From positions 558,001-622,000 of the forward strand of contig JAVJNT010000002.1 in NCBI GenBank assembly GCA_040217175.1: a stretch of 64,000 nt of DNA. Direction: 5' to 3'. How positions within the stretch are numbered: the stretch's first letter is position 1; every line of letters begins with the position of its first letter. Below, piece by piece: positions 34,656 through 41,953 of the stretch. This DNA is from Phycisphaerales bacterium. GTDB taxonomy: Bacteria; Planctomycetota; Phycisphaerae; Phycisphaerales; UBA1924. The notes under the pieces are model-generated. The model saw only the letters and a list, made by a program, of their open reading frames with translations. It was not told the origin of the DNA and did no database searches. A program made the translations under genes and the position numbers.

Positions 34656-34677
34656 GATCGTGCCCGAGCGGATTCGG

Positions 34678-35472
34678 TCAGCAGCCCAGGCCAAACCGAT
34701 TCTGGAACTCGAGGAAGTCGAACACGGTCAGCACGCCGTCGCCGTCGAAGTCGGCTCGCAGGTCGCCCGCGTCGAAGAGGTTCGCGAACGTCAGGAAATC
34801 GAACAGCGTGAGCTCGCCGTCGCCGTCGAGGTCGGTCGCGCAGAAGGGCTCGCCGATGACCGAGAGCACGTAGTTGAAGGTGCCCCACGCCGGATCCCAG
34901 GCAACAGGTTCGGCGACGCCGCACGCGTCGCTCGAGAAGTACACCGGCGCGGTCTCGCCGTCGCCGTTCGCGCCGGGAACGAAGATGTCCGTGGTGCCGC
35001 CGAAGCTCAGGTCGCGCAGGCTGGGCACGCTGACCTCGACGACGAGCGCGGTCCCGGCGGCGGCCAGGGCATCGACGTCGACGCCCACGACCTCGAGGGA
35101 ACGATCGCCCGGGTTGAGCACCGCGGACTCGATGAGCGTGAGCCCGGTCTGCGGCGCGGTGCCCTCAGGGGCGGTGAAGAGGTTGACGGTGATCTCGACC
35201 TCGATGAGCGTGGGCAGCCGAAGCTGCTCGATGCCGAACTCGACCCGGCGGACCTGGAAGTCGCTGGGCACGCCCTCATCGCGCAGCGTGAAGGAGCGCC
35301 AGTAGCTGCTGGCCTCCACGATCGCAGCCGACCCCAGCGCTGGGCAGACCTGGCCGAAGCCGAGGACGACCTCGTCGGACACGGTCTGGCTCAGGCGAAC
35401 GTCATCCGCCACGGCCCCGGACGCGAGCAAACACCCAAACAAGATACTGATTTTTCGCGCAAGCATGGTCAT
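34678..35472 (-). CDS. Secreted protein of unknown fold with GC-type dockerin tail
   Basis: A 264-residue protein. The signal peptide ends near LLASGAVADD. Residues about 25-205 form a single beta-rich domain with no match I recognise; SYWRSFTLRDEG and FQVRRVEFGIEQL hint at a jelly-roll carbohydrate- or surface-binding fold. The tail is DLDGDGELTLFDFLTFANLF ... DFDGDGVLTVFDFLEFQNRF ending GC. GAGGGAGG precedes the ATG. A second in-frame Met two codons later could also be used. Confidence 0.8.
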   Translation of the reverse strand: MTMLARKISILFGCLLASGAVADDVRLSQTVSDEVVLGFGQVCPALGSAAIVEASSYWRSFTLRDEGVPSDFQVRRVEFGIEQLRLPTLIEVEITVNLFTAPEGTAPQTGLTLIESAVLNPGDRSLEVVGVDVDALAAAGTALVVEVSVPSLRDLSFGGTTDIFVPGANGDGETAPVYFSSDACGVAEPVAWDPAWGTFNYVLSVIGEPFCATDLDGDGELTLFDFLTFANLFDAGDLRADFDGDGVLTVFDFLEFQNRFGLGC

Positions 35473-35580
35473 GATGATCCTCCCTCAGCGTGCATGTACC
35501 AGACAGCGCGTCCTCGGGATGCGGGGTCGATCGAACGCCCAGACTCCGACGCATCCCGAACCCTCGCGTCATTGTTAGCG

Positions 35581-35586
35581 TATACT
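35581..35586 (+). promoter_or_regulatory. Leaderless-type -10 element
   Basis: TATACT ends 5 nt before ATG 35592. Confidence 0.55.
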
Positions 35587-35591
35587 AGCTT

Positions 35592-35969
35592 ATGATCTAC
35601 ACGCTCCTCGCTGCCGTTCGCATCATGCTGATCACCATTGTCGTCGCATTGGTGGGCTTGTTCGTCCTGCAGGTGGTCGCAGCCAGCCTGGTGTTCCAGT
35701 GGCTCTCCTGGCAGCCACCGGCAGCGGATCAGGAACGGCGGATGAGCGACGCGCGAGCCGTGATGTTCGCCGCCAGCGGCGGCACCATGGACCGCTCGTG
35801 GGTCGAAGGTCGCTTCGGGCAGCCCCAGAACGTGCGCGATCTGGCACAGTGGGACCAGGTGTTCATCCTGGGTCCCGAGCCGGGGCTGCTGTCGTTCGAT
35901 GACCTGTGGCTGTGCGTGGAGTACGACGACGATGGGTTCGTGAAGGCCGCGACGATCACCGACCGCTGA
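35592..35969 (+). CDS. Small membrane protein of unknown function
   Basis: A 125-residue protein with one long N-terminal helix (about 5-36, ITIVVALVGLFVLQVVAASL) and a soluble C-terminal domain of about 80 residues (RSWVEGRFGQPQNVRDLAQW, LLSFDDLWLCVEYDDDGFVK) that looks like a small SmpA/OmlA-like fold, a guess only. TATACT sits 5 nt before the ATG and there is no Shine-Dalgarno. It converges on pheA with a 3-nt gap. Confidence 0.55.
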   Translation: MIYTLLAAVRIMLITIVVALVGLFVLQVVAASLVFQWLSWQPPAADQERRMSDARAVMFAASGGTMDRSWVEGRFGQPQNVRDLAQWDQVFILGPEPGLLSFDDLWLCVEYDDDGFVKAATITDR

Positions 35970-35972
35970 GCA

Positions 35973-37103
35973 TCACAAGAGCCCCTTCGCACGCGGGTAA
36001 CTCCCAAGCACCGTCAGCCGCCGGCACTTGGTCTTGGCGTCTTCGATGGCCCCCACCACGGCCTCGTCCTGCATGTGGCCGGCGGCGTCGATGAAGAACA
36101 TGTAGGTCCAGTTCTCGCGCCCGCTGGGTCGCTTCTCGATGTGGGTGAGGTTGACCTCGTGGGCGCTGAAGACCGCCAGCACGTCGGCCAGCGCGCCCGG
36201 CTCGTCGCTGGTCTCGAAGAGCATGCTCGTCTTGTCCTGGCCCGTCCGGCCCGTGCGCTCGCGGCTCAGGATCACGAAGCGCGTGATGTTGTTGGGCTGG
36301 TCCTGGATCGACTCGACCAGCACGCTGAGGCCATACAGCTCGGCCGCGAGCGGCGTGCCGATGGCGGCGGCGCACGGGCGGGCGCCGATGCTGCGGGCCT
36401 TCTCGGTCTCCTCGGCGGCGGTGATGGCGGCGCGGCTCGACGACGCGGCGGGCAACAGCTCGGCCTTGGGATACCGCGCGCTCAGCCAGTTGTGGCACTG
36501 CGCGAACACCTCGGGCTTGCTGTGGATCCGCGTGACGTCTTCGGCCGGGCAGCCGGCCATGAACGCATGTCGAATCGCGACCTGGGCCTCGGCGTAGATC
36601 GAGACCTCACCCGCGTGCTCGATGAAGGCGTCCAGCGTCTCGACGATGCCGCCGGCGGTGCTGTTCTCGATCGGCGCGAGCCCGTAGTCGACGTGGCCCT
36701 TGATAACCTCGTCGAACACGGCGCCGATGCTGGTGACGCTGGCGAACTCGACGCTGGCGCCGAAGTGCGCCCGTGCGGCAAGGTGGGAGTAGCTGCCCGG
36801 CGGCCCGAGGTAGCCGATGCGGAGCGGCCGCTCGAGCGCGAACGAGCCCGACATCATCTGGCGGTAGATCGCCTCGATGGTGGTGTCGCTGAGCGGCCCC
36901 TTGTTTCGCGCCTTGGCCTTGTCGAGCACCATGCGCTCGCGGTCGGGGGCGTAGATGGGCGTGCCGTCGTGCTGCTTGCGCTTGCCAACCTCGACGACCA
37001 GCCCGGCCCGCTCGTTGAGCAACGCCACGATCTTCTCGTCGGCCTCGTCGATGAGGCGGCGGAGTTCTTCAAGCGGACGGGGCTGCGGACTCGGATCGGC
37101 CAT
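35973..37103 (-). CDS. pheA: Bifunctional chorismate mutase-prephenate dehydratase (P-protein)
   Basis: Makes phenylpyruvate from chorismate for phenylalanine. It has 376 residues. The chorismate mutase domain (about 8-90) is LEELRRLIDEADEKIVALLNER-type with DREREMVL-like helix; prephenate dehydratase (about 93-275) shows IGYLGPPGSYSHLAA, YGLAPIENSTAGGIVET and the catalytic-threonine region NNITRFVILSR. The C-terminal ACT domain (about 285-372) has FETSDEPGALADVLAVF and VNLTHIEKRPSG, the Phe-feedback site. ATG 37103 was chosen over the GTG two codons upstream. Isolated gene. Confidence 0.93.
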   Translation of the reverse strand: MADPSPQPRPLEELRRLIDEADEKIVALLNERAGLVVEVGKRKQHDGTPIYAPDRERMVLDKAKARNKGPLSDTTIEAIYRQMMSGSFALERPLRIGYLGPPGSYSHLAARAHFGASVEFASVTSIGAVFDEVIKGHVDYGLAPIENSTAGGIVETLDAFIEHAGEVSIYAEAQVAIRHAFMAGCPAEDVTRIHSKPEVFAQCHNWLSARYPKAELLPAASSSRAAITAAEETEKARSIGARPCAAAIGTPLAAELYGLSVLVESIQDQPNNITRFVILSRERTGRTGQDKTSMLFETSDEPGALADVLAVFSAHEVNLTHIEKRPSGRENWTYMFFIDAAGHMQDEAVVGAIEDAKTKCRRLTVLGSYPRAKGLL

Positions 37104-37228
37104 CAACACCCCATCGGCGGTTCACCGGTTCAGGCCCAGCACAAAGCGGTGTGGCGAAGGACACGCAATCCGGCACCCTTACCAAATGCGTACAGATCTA
37201 CTGGCCGATCCGCAAGGCGTGGAAGCGC

Positions 37229-37257
37229 TTGTGTCGGCCGGTGCATTCTGGTACATT
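37229..37257 (+). promoter_or_regulatory. Promoter of the tagged secreted protein at 37304
   Basis: TTGTGT, a 17-bp spacer and TACATT, with TG just upstream of the -10 as in an extended -10. The leader would be about 40 nt, unlike the leaderless group. Confidence 0.6.
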
Positions 37258-37303
37258 AGATTTGCCCGCTCGATGGGGGGCGGTCACAACGGAGCGAGAA
37301 ACC

Positions 37304-38026
37304 ATGAAGACCGCAGTACTCTCCGCCGCGTCCGTGTGCGTGTTGTCCGGCGTGTGCCATGCCCAGGTGTTTACCGATCGCGCCGCCTTCGAGGCCGCGG
37401 CTGGCGCCACCACCATCGAGACGTTCGAGGACGCGCCACTCGTGGGCACGCCCGGCAGCGGCGCCGTCGTTTCCATCGACTTCGACTTCTTCCGCGTCGA
37501 CACCTCGCCCACCGCCGCCAAGGTGGTGGACCAGCCGCTCTTCGGGTCGGAGAACACCACGCCGGGCGGCGCGAAGTACCTGTACCTCGATACCGATCGC
37601 GGCTTTGTCGGCTCGCGCACGACGTTCACGCTCGATGAGGAGACCACGGCTTTCGCGTTCGACTACACGGGCATGGGCGAGCGCGACAACGAATTCACCG
37701 TCGAGATCGATGGCCAGACGTTTCTCGTGGACTCGGGCTCGGGCGTCCGCGACGGATTCTGGGGCTACATCGGCGGACCCGTGACGACCGTCGTGCTCGA
37801 GACCCTGACCGACAGCGGGTACGGCGTGGACCAGGTCGCCTTCGGAGGCGACGGGCCCTGCCGGGCCGATATCGACGGCGATGGCAGCCTGACCATCTTC
37901 GACTTCCTCGCGTTCCAGAACCTGTTCGATGCTGGCGATCTGGCGGCCGACTTCGACGGCGACGGCCAGTTGACCATCTTCGATTTCTTGCAGTTCCAGA
38001 ACGAGTTCGACGCCGGCTGCGATTGA
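37304..38026 (+). CDS. Secreted beta-rich protein with GC-type dockerin tail
   Basis: A 240-residue protein: signal peptide (MKTAVLSAASVCVLSGVCHA), then a 160-residue beta-sandwich with the motif TIETFEDAPLVGTPGSGA and ETTAFAFDYTGMGERDNEF, similar in plan to PEP-CTERM-type jelly rolls. The tail is DIDGDGSLTIFDFLAFQNLF ... DFDGDGQLTIFDFLQFQNEF ending GCD. No enzymatic residues stand out. GGAG lies about 11 nt before the ATG. Confidence 0.8.
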   Translation: MKTAVLSAASVCVLSGVCHAQVFTDRAAFEAAAGATTIETFEDAPLVGTPGSGAVVSIDFDFFRVDTSPTAAKVVDQPLFGSENTTPGGAKYLYLDTDRGFVGSRTTFTLDEETTAFAFDYTGMGERDNEFTVEIDGQTFLVDSGSGVRDGFWGYIGGPVTTVVLETLTDSGYGVDQVAFGGDGPCRADIDGDGSLTIFDFLAFQNLFDAGDLAADFDGDGQLTIFDFLQFQNEFDAGCD

Positions 38027-38045
38027 TCGGCTTCGCTCGACCACG

Positions 38046-38080
38046 AAAAACGCAGCCCATCTGGAAAGACGGGCTGCGTT
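38046..38080 (-). terminator. Intrinsic terminator of the rplM-rpsI operon
   Basis: AACGCAGCCC pairs with GGGCTGCGTT across a 12-nt loop; on the minus strand it is followed by TTTTT. It also lies just after the rightward tagged gene and may stop both. Confidence 0.85.
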
Positions 38081-38105
38081 CGTCGTTGCTGGCTTGGATC
38101 GCGCC

Positions 38106-38684
38106 TTAGCGCTTCGAGAACTGGAAGCGGCGGCGGGCGCCGGGCTGGCCGGGCTTCTTGCGCTCGACCTTGCGGGCGTCGCGCGAGAGGAAGCCGGCGT
38201 CGCGCAGGGCGTCCTCGAGGCTCGGGTCGTAGTCGCGCAGGGCCCGGGCGATGCCGAGGCGAACGGCCTGGGCCTGGCCCATGTAGCCGCCACCGTTGGC
38301 GCGGACCACGATGTCGAAGCGGCCCTTGGTGCCCGTCACCTCGAGCGGGGCGAACACGTCGTTGCGGTCGCGGGCCTCGGTGAAGTACTCGCTAACGGCC
38401 TTGAGCTTCTTGCGGGTGCACTGGATCTGCACGTCGCCCTTGCCGTCTTCGGCGGCGGGCTTCATCCGCACGCGCGCCACTGCCCGCTTGCGGCGGCCCG
38501 TGCCCCACCACCAGCCGTGGCGATCGGGCGGGACGGCCTCGCGGACGCGGCGGGTCGTAGGCTCGCCGGACTCGTCGGCGGCGACGGCCTGGGCCAGGGC
38601 GCTGCCACCCAGCAGGCTCGAGCCGCTCTGGGCGGCGCCGGCATCGGTGGATTCGGTCGAAGTCGGGGTGTTCTCGTCAGCCAT
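38106..38684 (-). CDS. rpsI: 30S ribosomal protein uS9 with N-terminal extension
   Basis: A 192-residue uS9. The conserved core starts at GTGRRKRAVARVRMKP and includes NDVFAPLEVTGTKGRFDIVV, ANGGGYMGQAQAVRLGIARA, and the C-terminal RKPGQ-like KVERKKPGQPGARRRFQFSKR, whose end reaches the P-site tRNA. Residues 1 to about 66 are an Ala/Ser/Glu-rich extension missing from E. coli S9 (130 residues). It overlaps rplM by 1 nt (TAATG), the usual L13-S9 operon. Confidence 0.93.
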   Translation of the reverse strand: MADENTPTSTESTDAGAAQSGSSLLGGSALAQAVAADESGEPTTRRVREAVPPDRHGWWWGTGRRKRAVARVRMKPAAEDGKGDVQIQCTRKKLKAVSEYFTEARDRNDVFAPLEVTGTKGRFDIVVRANGGGYMGQAQAVRLGIARALRDYDPSLEDALRDAGFLSRDARKVERKKPGQPGARRRFQFSKR

Positions 38685-39118
38685 TAGAGCTTCATCTCCA
38701 CCGGTTGCTGGGCCTGGTGCGGGTGCTCGCTGCCCGCGTACACCTTGAGCTTCTTGAGCATGACCCGGCCGAGCCGGTTCTTGGGCAGCATGCGACGCAC
38801 GGCGTCCTCGATCAGCGCCTCGGGCCGGCGCTCGCGCAGCGAGCCGAAGGTCTCGACCTTGAGGCCGCCGGGGTAGCCCGTGTAGCGGGTCCGCACGCTC
38901 TGGGCTTCCTTGCGGCCCGTGAGCTTCACGTTCTTGGCGTTGGTCACGACGACGTAGTCGCCCGTGTCCACGTGGGGGGTGTACTCGGGGCGATGCTTGC
39001 CCATGAGCACCTGGGCGATCTCGGTGGCCATCCGGCCAAGCACCTGGTCCGTGGCGTCTACCACGTGCCAGTTCTGCTCGACCTCGCCAGCCTTGGCCAT
39101 GTAGGTTTGCCGACGCAT
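38684..39118 (-). CDS. rplM: 50S ribosomal protein uL13
   Basis: A 144-residue uL13. Diagnostic blocks are [59 protein letters not shown] and [20 protein letters not shown] then AGSEHPH. The start [14 protein letters not shown] has AGGAGAG 6-7 nt upstream; an 11-codon-longer reading has no ribosome site. First gene of the L13-S9 operon. Confidence 0.95.
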   Translation of the reverse strand: MRRQTYMAKAGEVEQNWHVVDATDQVLGRMATEIAQVLMGKHRPEYTPHVDTGDYVVVTNAKNVKLTGRKEAQSVRTRYTGYPGGLKVETFGSLRERRPEALIEDAVRRMLPKNRLGRVMLKKLKVYAGSEHPHQAQQPVEMKL

Positions 39119-39405
39119 AACACTCTCCTGCGGCCGGCGACGCGGAAACACGTCGCCGAGGGCACTTCACGTACGCCGCCTACCGGGCGGGGCGGGCAGG
39201 CGGGCTGGTGGGCCCGGCTGCAGGATTGACCATTCGGTCCGCCGAGCGAGGCAAGGGCCACCAGCCACCGCCGCTCGACGCGAAGAGAAGCGTAGACGGC
39301 CGCCGACGCCCGTCAAGCCCCAAACGCCCCACTGGGCGGGCCCCATCCCCCCGTCGACCCTCGCCCGGGTGGCCCTGCCGCCTCCCCTGGCCGATGATTG
39401 GGGCG

Positions 39406-40935
39406 ATGGACCAGCCTCCCCACACCTTTGGCGACACCCAGCCCCCGATCGATCCGCCGCCGACGCCGGGCCGCCGGCCCGATCCCGGCTCGCGTGGGGC
39501 CGCCAGGTTCGCGTGGATCGTCCTGCTGCTGGTGCTGCCCCTGGTGGTGGTCATGCAGCAGCTTCAGGTCCACGGCGAGCCCGAGACCGATCCCTCGCAG
39601 ATCCAGCCGCCGCAGGGAGACAACGTCGAGGTCACCGCTCGCATGGCGACCCGCATGTCCTACGACTTCCCAGCGGCAGCCCAGAGCTTCGAAGTCCAGC
39701 TCGACGACGCCATCGAGGCGGCCGACACCCCGCTGCAACGATTTCGCGCCGCCATCGCCTATCGGGAGTTGGTCGACGCCGACCGCACGATCAGCGAGCT
39801 GCAAGCGGTCATCTCGACGCTCGAAGGCGACGCCGACGAGTTCTACGACCCGGGCGACGAAGACGCGCAGGCCCGGCGGGCCCAGCTCCTGGCCGACGCG
39901 CGCACGCTGCTGCCCTACTACCAGCAGATCTCGGACAGCGGCGACGACGCCGCCGCGCTCGACGACGAGACCATCGACGGCATCGTCGAACGCCACGGCT
40001 TCTTCGGCGAGCTCGTCCGCGTCGCCCGCCTACCCCAGAAGCACGAACTCCGCGAAGAACTCCTCTCGGGCGCGATCGGCCCGTTCATCGTCGTCGGCGG
40101 CGTGATGGGCATGATGGGCCTTGCCATCCTCGCGGGCCTCGTCCTGGGCATCATCGCGCTGGTCATGCTCGGCACGGGCAAGGTTCGCCTTGCGATGCCC
40201 AAGCCCGCGCCGGGCGGGAGCGTGTACCTCGAGACGGCCGTGATCTTCGTCGTCGCATTCGCCCTGCTGCAGATCATGCAGGCCATTGCGGCGCTCATCG
40301 GCGAGTCGGCCGAGATGATCGCGGGCCTTGTCGCCCTGCCCGCGCAGTGGCTGCTGCTTCTCGTGCCGTTGTGGCCCCTGGCTCGCGGCGTGAGCTGGAG
40401 CCAGATCCGCGATGACCTGGGCCTGCGGGCACCGCGGGGCGTGATGGTCGAGATCGTCATGGGTACTGCCGGCTACCTCGCCATGCTGCCCATCGTCATC
40501 GCGGGCGTTGCGGTCATGTTCGTGCTCCTCTTCCTTCAGGAGACCCTCTTCCCAACAGATCCTGATGCGATGGGGCCCTCGAACCCGATCCTCGAGCTCG
40601 CGCGGTCGCTCGACCCGGTGCTGCTCATCATGATCTTCACCCTGGCGACCATCTGGGCGCCGCTGTGCGAGGAGCTCGTCTTCCGCGGCGCGCTCTTGCG
40701 CCACCTGCGATCGCGCATGGCGCTGCCCATCGCCGCCATCCTGAGCGCGATGATCTTCGGCATGATGCACGGCTACGCGCTGATCCAGCTCATCCCCGTC
40801 ACGGTCCTGGGCTTCAACTTCGCGCTCATCCGGGCGTGGCGTGGCTCACTCGTCGGCCCCATCGCCGCCCATGCGCTCAACAACGCCGTGGTGCTCACGC
40901 TGCTCTTCGCCTTCGCGCACGCGATCTACGGCTGA
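39406..40935 (+). CDS. CPBP-family intramembrane metalloprotease (CAAX-protease/Abi-like)
   Basis: A 509-residue membrane protein. The N-terminal 190 residues contain one membrane helix and a periplasmic helical region (LDDAIEAADTPLQRFRAAIA, ADARTLLPYYQQISDS). Then come about eight helices holding the CPBP motifs: CEELVFRGALLRHLR (EExxxR), IFGMMHGYALIQ (FxxxH) and AHALNNAVVL (HxxxN). These mark type II CAAX-prenyl-endopeptidase-like proteases; substrate unknown. Start MDQPPHTF was preferred because the upstream 66 codons are basic low-complexity. It converges on the UbiA gene with 3 nt between stops. Confidence 0.85.
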   Translation: MDQPPHTFGDTQPPIDPPPTPGRRPDPGSRGAARFAWIVLLLVLPLVVVMQQLQVHGEPETDPSQIQPPQGDNVEVTARMATRMSYDFPAAAQSFEVQLDDAIEAADTPLQRFRAAIAYRELVDADRTISELQAVISTLEGDADEFYDPGDEDAQARRAQLLADARTLLPYYQQISDSGDDAAALDDETIDGIVERHGFFGELVRVARLPQKHELREELLSGAIGPFIVVGGVMGMMGLAILAGLVLGIIALVMLGTGKVRLAMPKPAPGGSVYLETAVIFVVAFALLQIMQAIAALIGESAEMIAGLVALPAQWLLLLVPLWPLARGVSWSQIRDDLGLRAPRGVMVEIVMGTAGYLAMLPIVIAGVAVMFVLLFLQETLFPTDPDAMGPSNPILELARSLDPVLLIMIFTLATIWAPLCEELVFRGALLRHLRSRMALPIAAILSAMIFGMMHGYALIQLIPVTVLGFNFALIRAWRGSLVGPIAAHALNNAVVLTLLFAFAHAIYG

Positions 40936-40938
40936 GCG

Positions 40939-41862
40939 CTAGACCAGCACGTCGACCACGCCGGCAAGCCCCAGCAGCACGCTGATCATGCCGTTGAGCG
41001 TGAAGAACGCCATCGGAATGCCCGCGGCCCCACGCTTCGAGAGCACGACGTGCTCGTACGCCAGGAGGGCCACCGCCGCGGCGACGCCCACGCCGAAGAT
41101 CAGGCCGAACGCCGGCTCGACCAGCAGCACGCCCACGAGGCAGGCAACCGCTCCGGCGTGCATCACCCGGCTGAGCGCGTTCGCCCGCCGCCACCCGAAG
41201 CGCGCGGGGATGCTGCGCAGCCCCGCCTCGCGGTCGAAGTCGAGGTCTTGGAGCGCATAGATCGCGTCGAAGCCCGCGACCCAGAGCAGCACCATGCCCG
41301 CCAGCAGCCAGAGGGCCGCGTGCTGCAGCGTCTCGATGCCGCCCACGGCGATCGCCGCCGCGAGCGGGCTCGCTGCGAGCGCTCCGCCCAGGAACACGTG
41401 GCACCACCACGTGAACCGCTTGGTGAACGAGTAGAACGCGATCCACGCCAGTACCGGGGCGCCCAGGATGGCCGGCCACCAATTGCCGAAGAAGACGCCG
41501 AACAGCGCACAAGCCGCCAGGAACAGCCCGGCGCATGCCGCCAGGGTCGCCCAGCCAGCAGCCGGTGGGAGCGCACCCGACGCGAAGACGCGGCCCTTCG
41601 TCCTCGGGTTGGCCGCATCGATGTCGCGATCGGCCAGCCGATTCACCACCATCGCCCACGTGCGCGCCGCCACCATGCACACGAGCACGAGCGCGAGCAG
41701 GCCGGCCATGCTCGGCCAGTCGATGTCGCCGGCCGGGGTCCGCGGCGCGACCATGAAGGCGGCGAGGACCGCAAACGGCAACGCGAAAACCGAGTGCGCC
41801 AGCTTGATGTCGCGGGCGATCAGCGTCAACGCGCCGGGCGTCGGTTGGGCGTGGCTGCTCAT
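40939..41862 (-). CDS. UbiA-family prenyltransferase
   Basis: A 307-residue polytopic protein with the two Asp-rich motifs of the superfamily: NRLADRDIDAANPRTKGR and YALQDLDFDREAGLRSIPAR. About nine helices. In sequence it is close to 4-hydroxybenzoate polyprenyltransferases and MenA-like enzymes, so it probably attaches a polyprenyl chain to a quinone precursor, using diphosphates such as those from ispA at 21.8 kb. Exact acceptor unknown. ATG 41862 follows a TATCGT by 7 nt; the GTG at 41871 lies too near that element. Confidence 0.85.
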   Translation of the reverse strand: MSSHAQPTPGALTLIARDIKLAHSVFALPFAVLAAFMVAPRTPAGDIDWPSMAGLLALVLVCMVAARTWAMVVNRLADRDIDAANPRTKGRVFASGALPPAAGWATLAACAGLFLAACALFGVFFGNWWPAILGAPVLAWIAFYSFTKRFTWWCHVFLGGALAASPLAAAIAVGGIETLQHAALWLLAGMVLLWVAGFDAIYALQDLDFDREAGLRSIPARFGWRRANALSRVMHAGAVACLVGVLLVEPAFGLIFGVGVAAAVALLAYEHVVLSKRGAAGIPMAFFTLNGMISVLLGLAGVVDVLV

Positions 41863-41869
41863 CGATTCC

Positions 41870-41875
41870 ACGATA
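41870..41875 (-). promoter_or_regulatory. Leaderless-type -10 element
   Basis: TATCGT ends 7 nt before the ATG of the UbiA-like gene. Confidence 0.45.
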
Positions 41876-41889
41876 CGCCGGGCCCAACA

Positions 41890-41924
41890 AACAAGAAGCC
41901 CGGCCGGGGGAGGCCCGGCCGGGC
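41890..41924 (-). terminator. Terminator of the adamalysin gene
   Basis: GCCCGGCC and GGCCGGGC form an 8-bp stem; on the minus strand a T-rich tail TTCTTGTTTG follows. Confidence 0.75.
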
Positions 41925-41953
41925 AAAGGAGCCTTCAGGTTTTCACGAACCGA

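Noticed and set aside
37901-38020. FDFL/DGDG repeats as a CRISPR-like or transposon repeat, since near-identical DNA recurs at several loci.
   Set aside because: The shared DNA is always in frame at the C-terminus of a secreted protein and is explained by the dockerin-type tail.
38049-38080. The hairpin after the tagged protein as a regulatory RNA.
   Set aside because: A plain G/C stem with T-run on the minus strand is adequately explained as the rplM-rpsI terminator.
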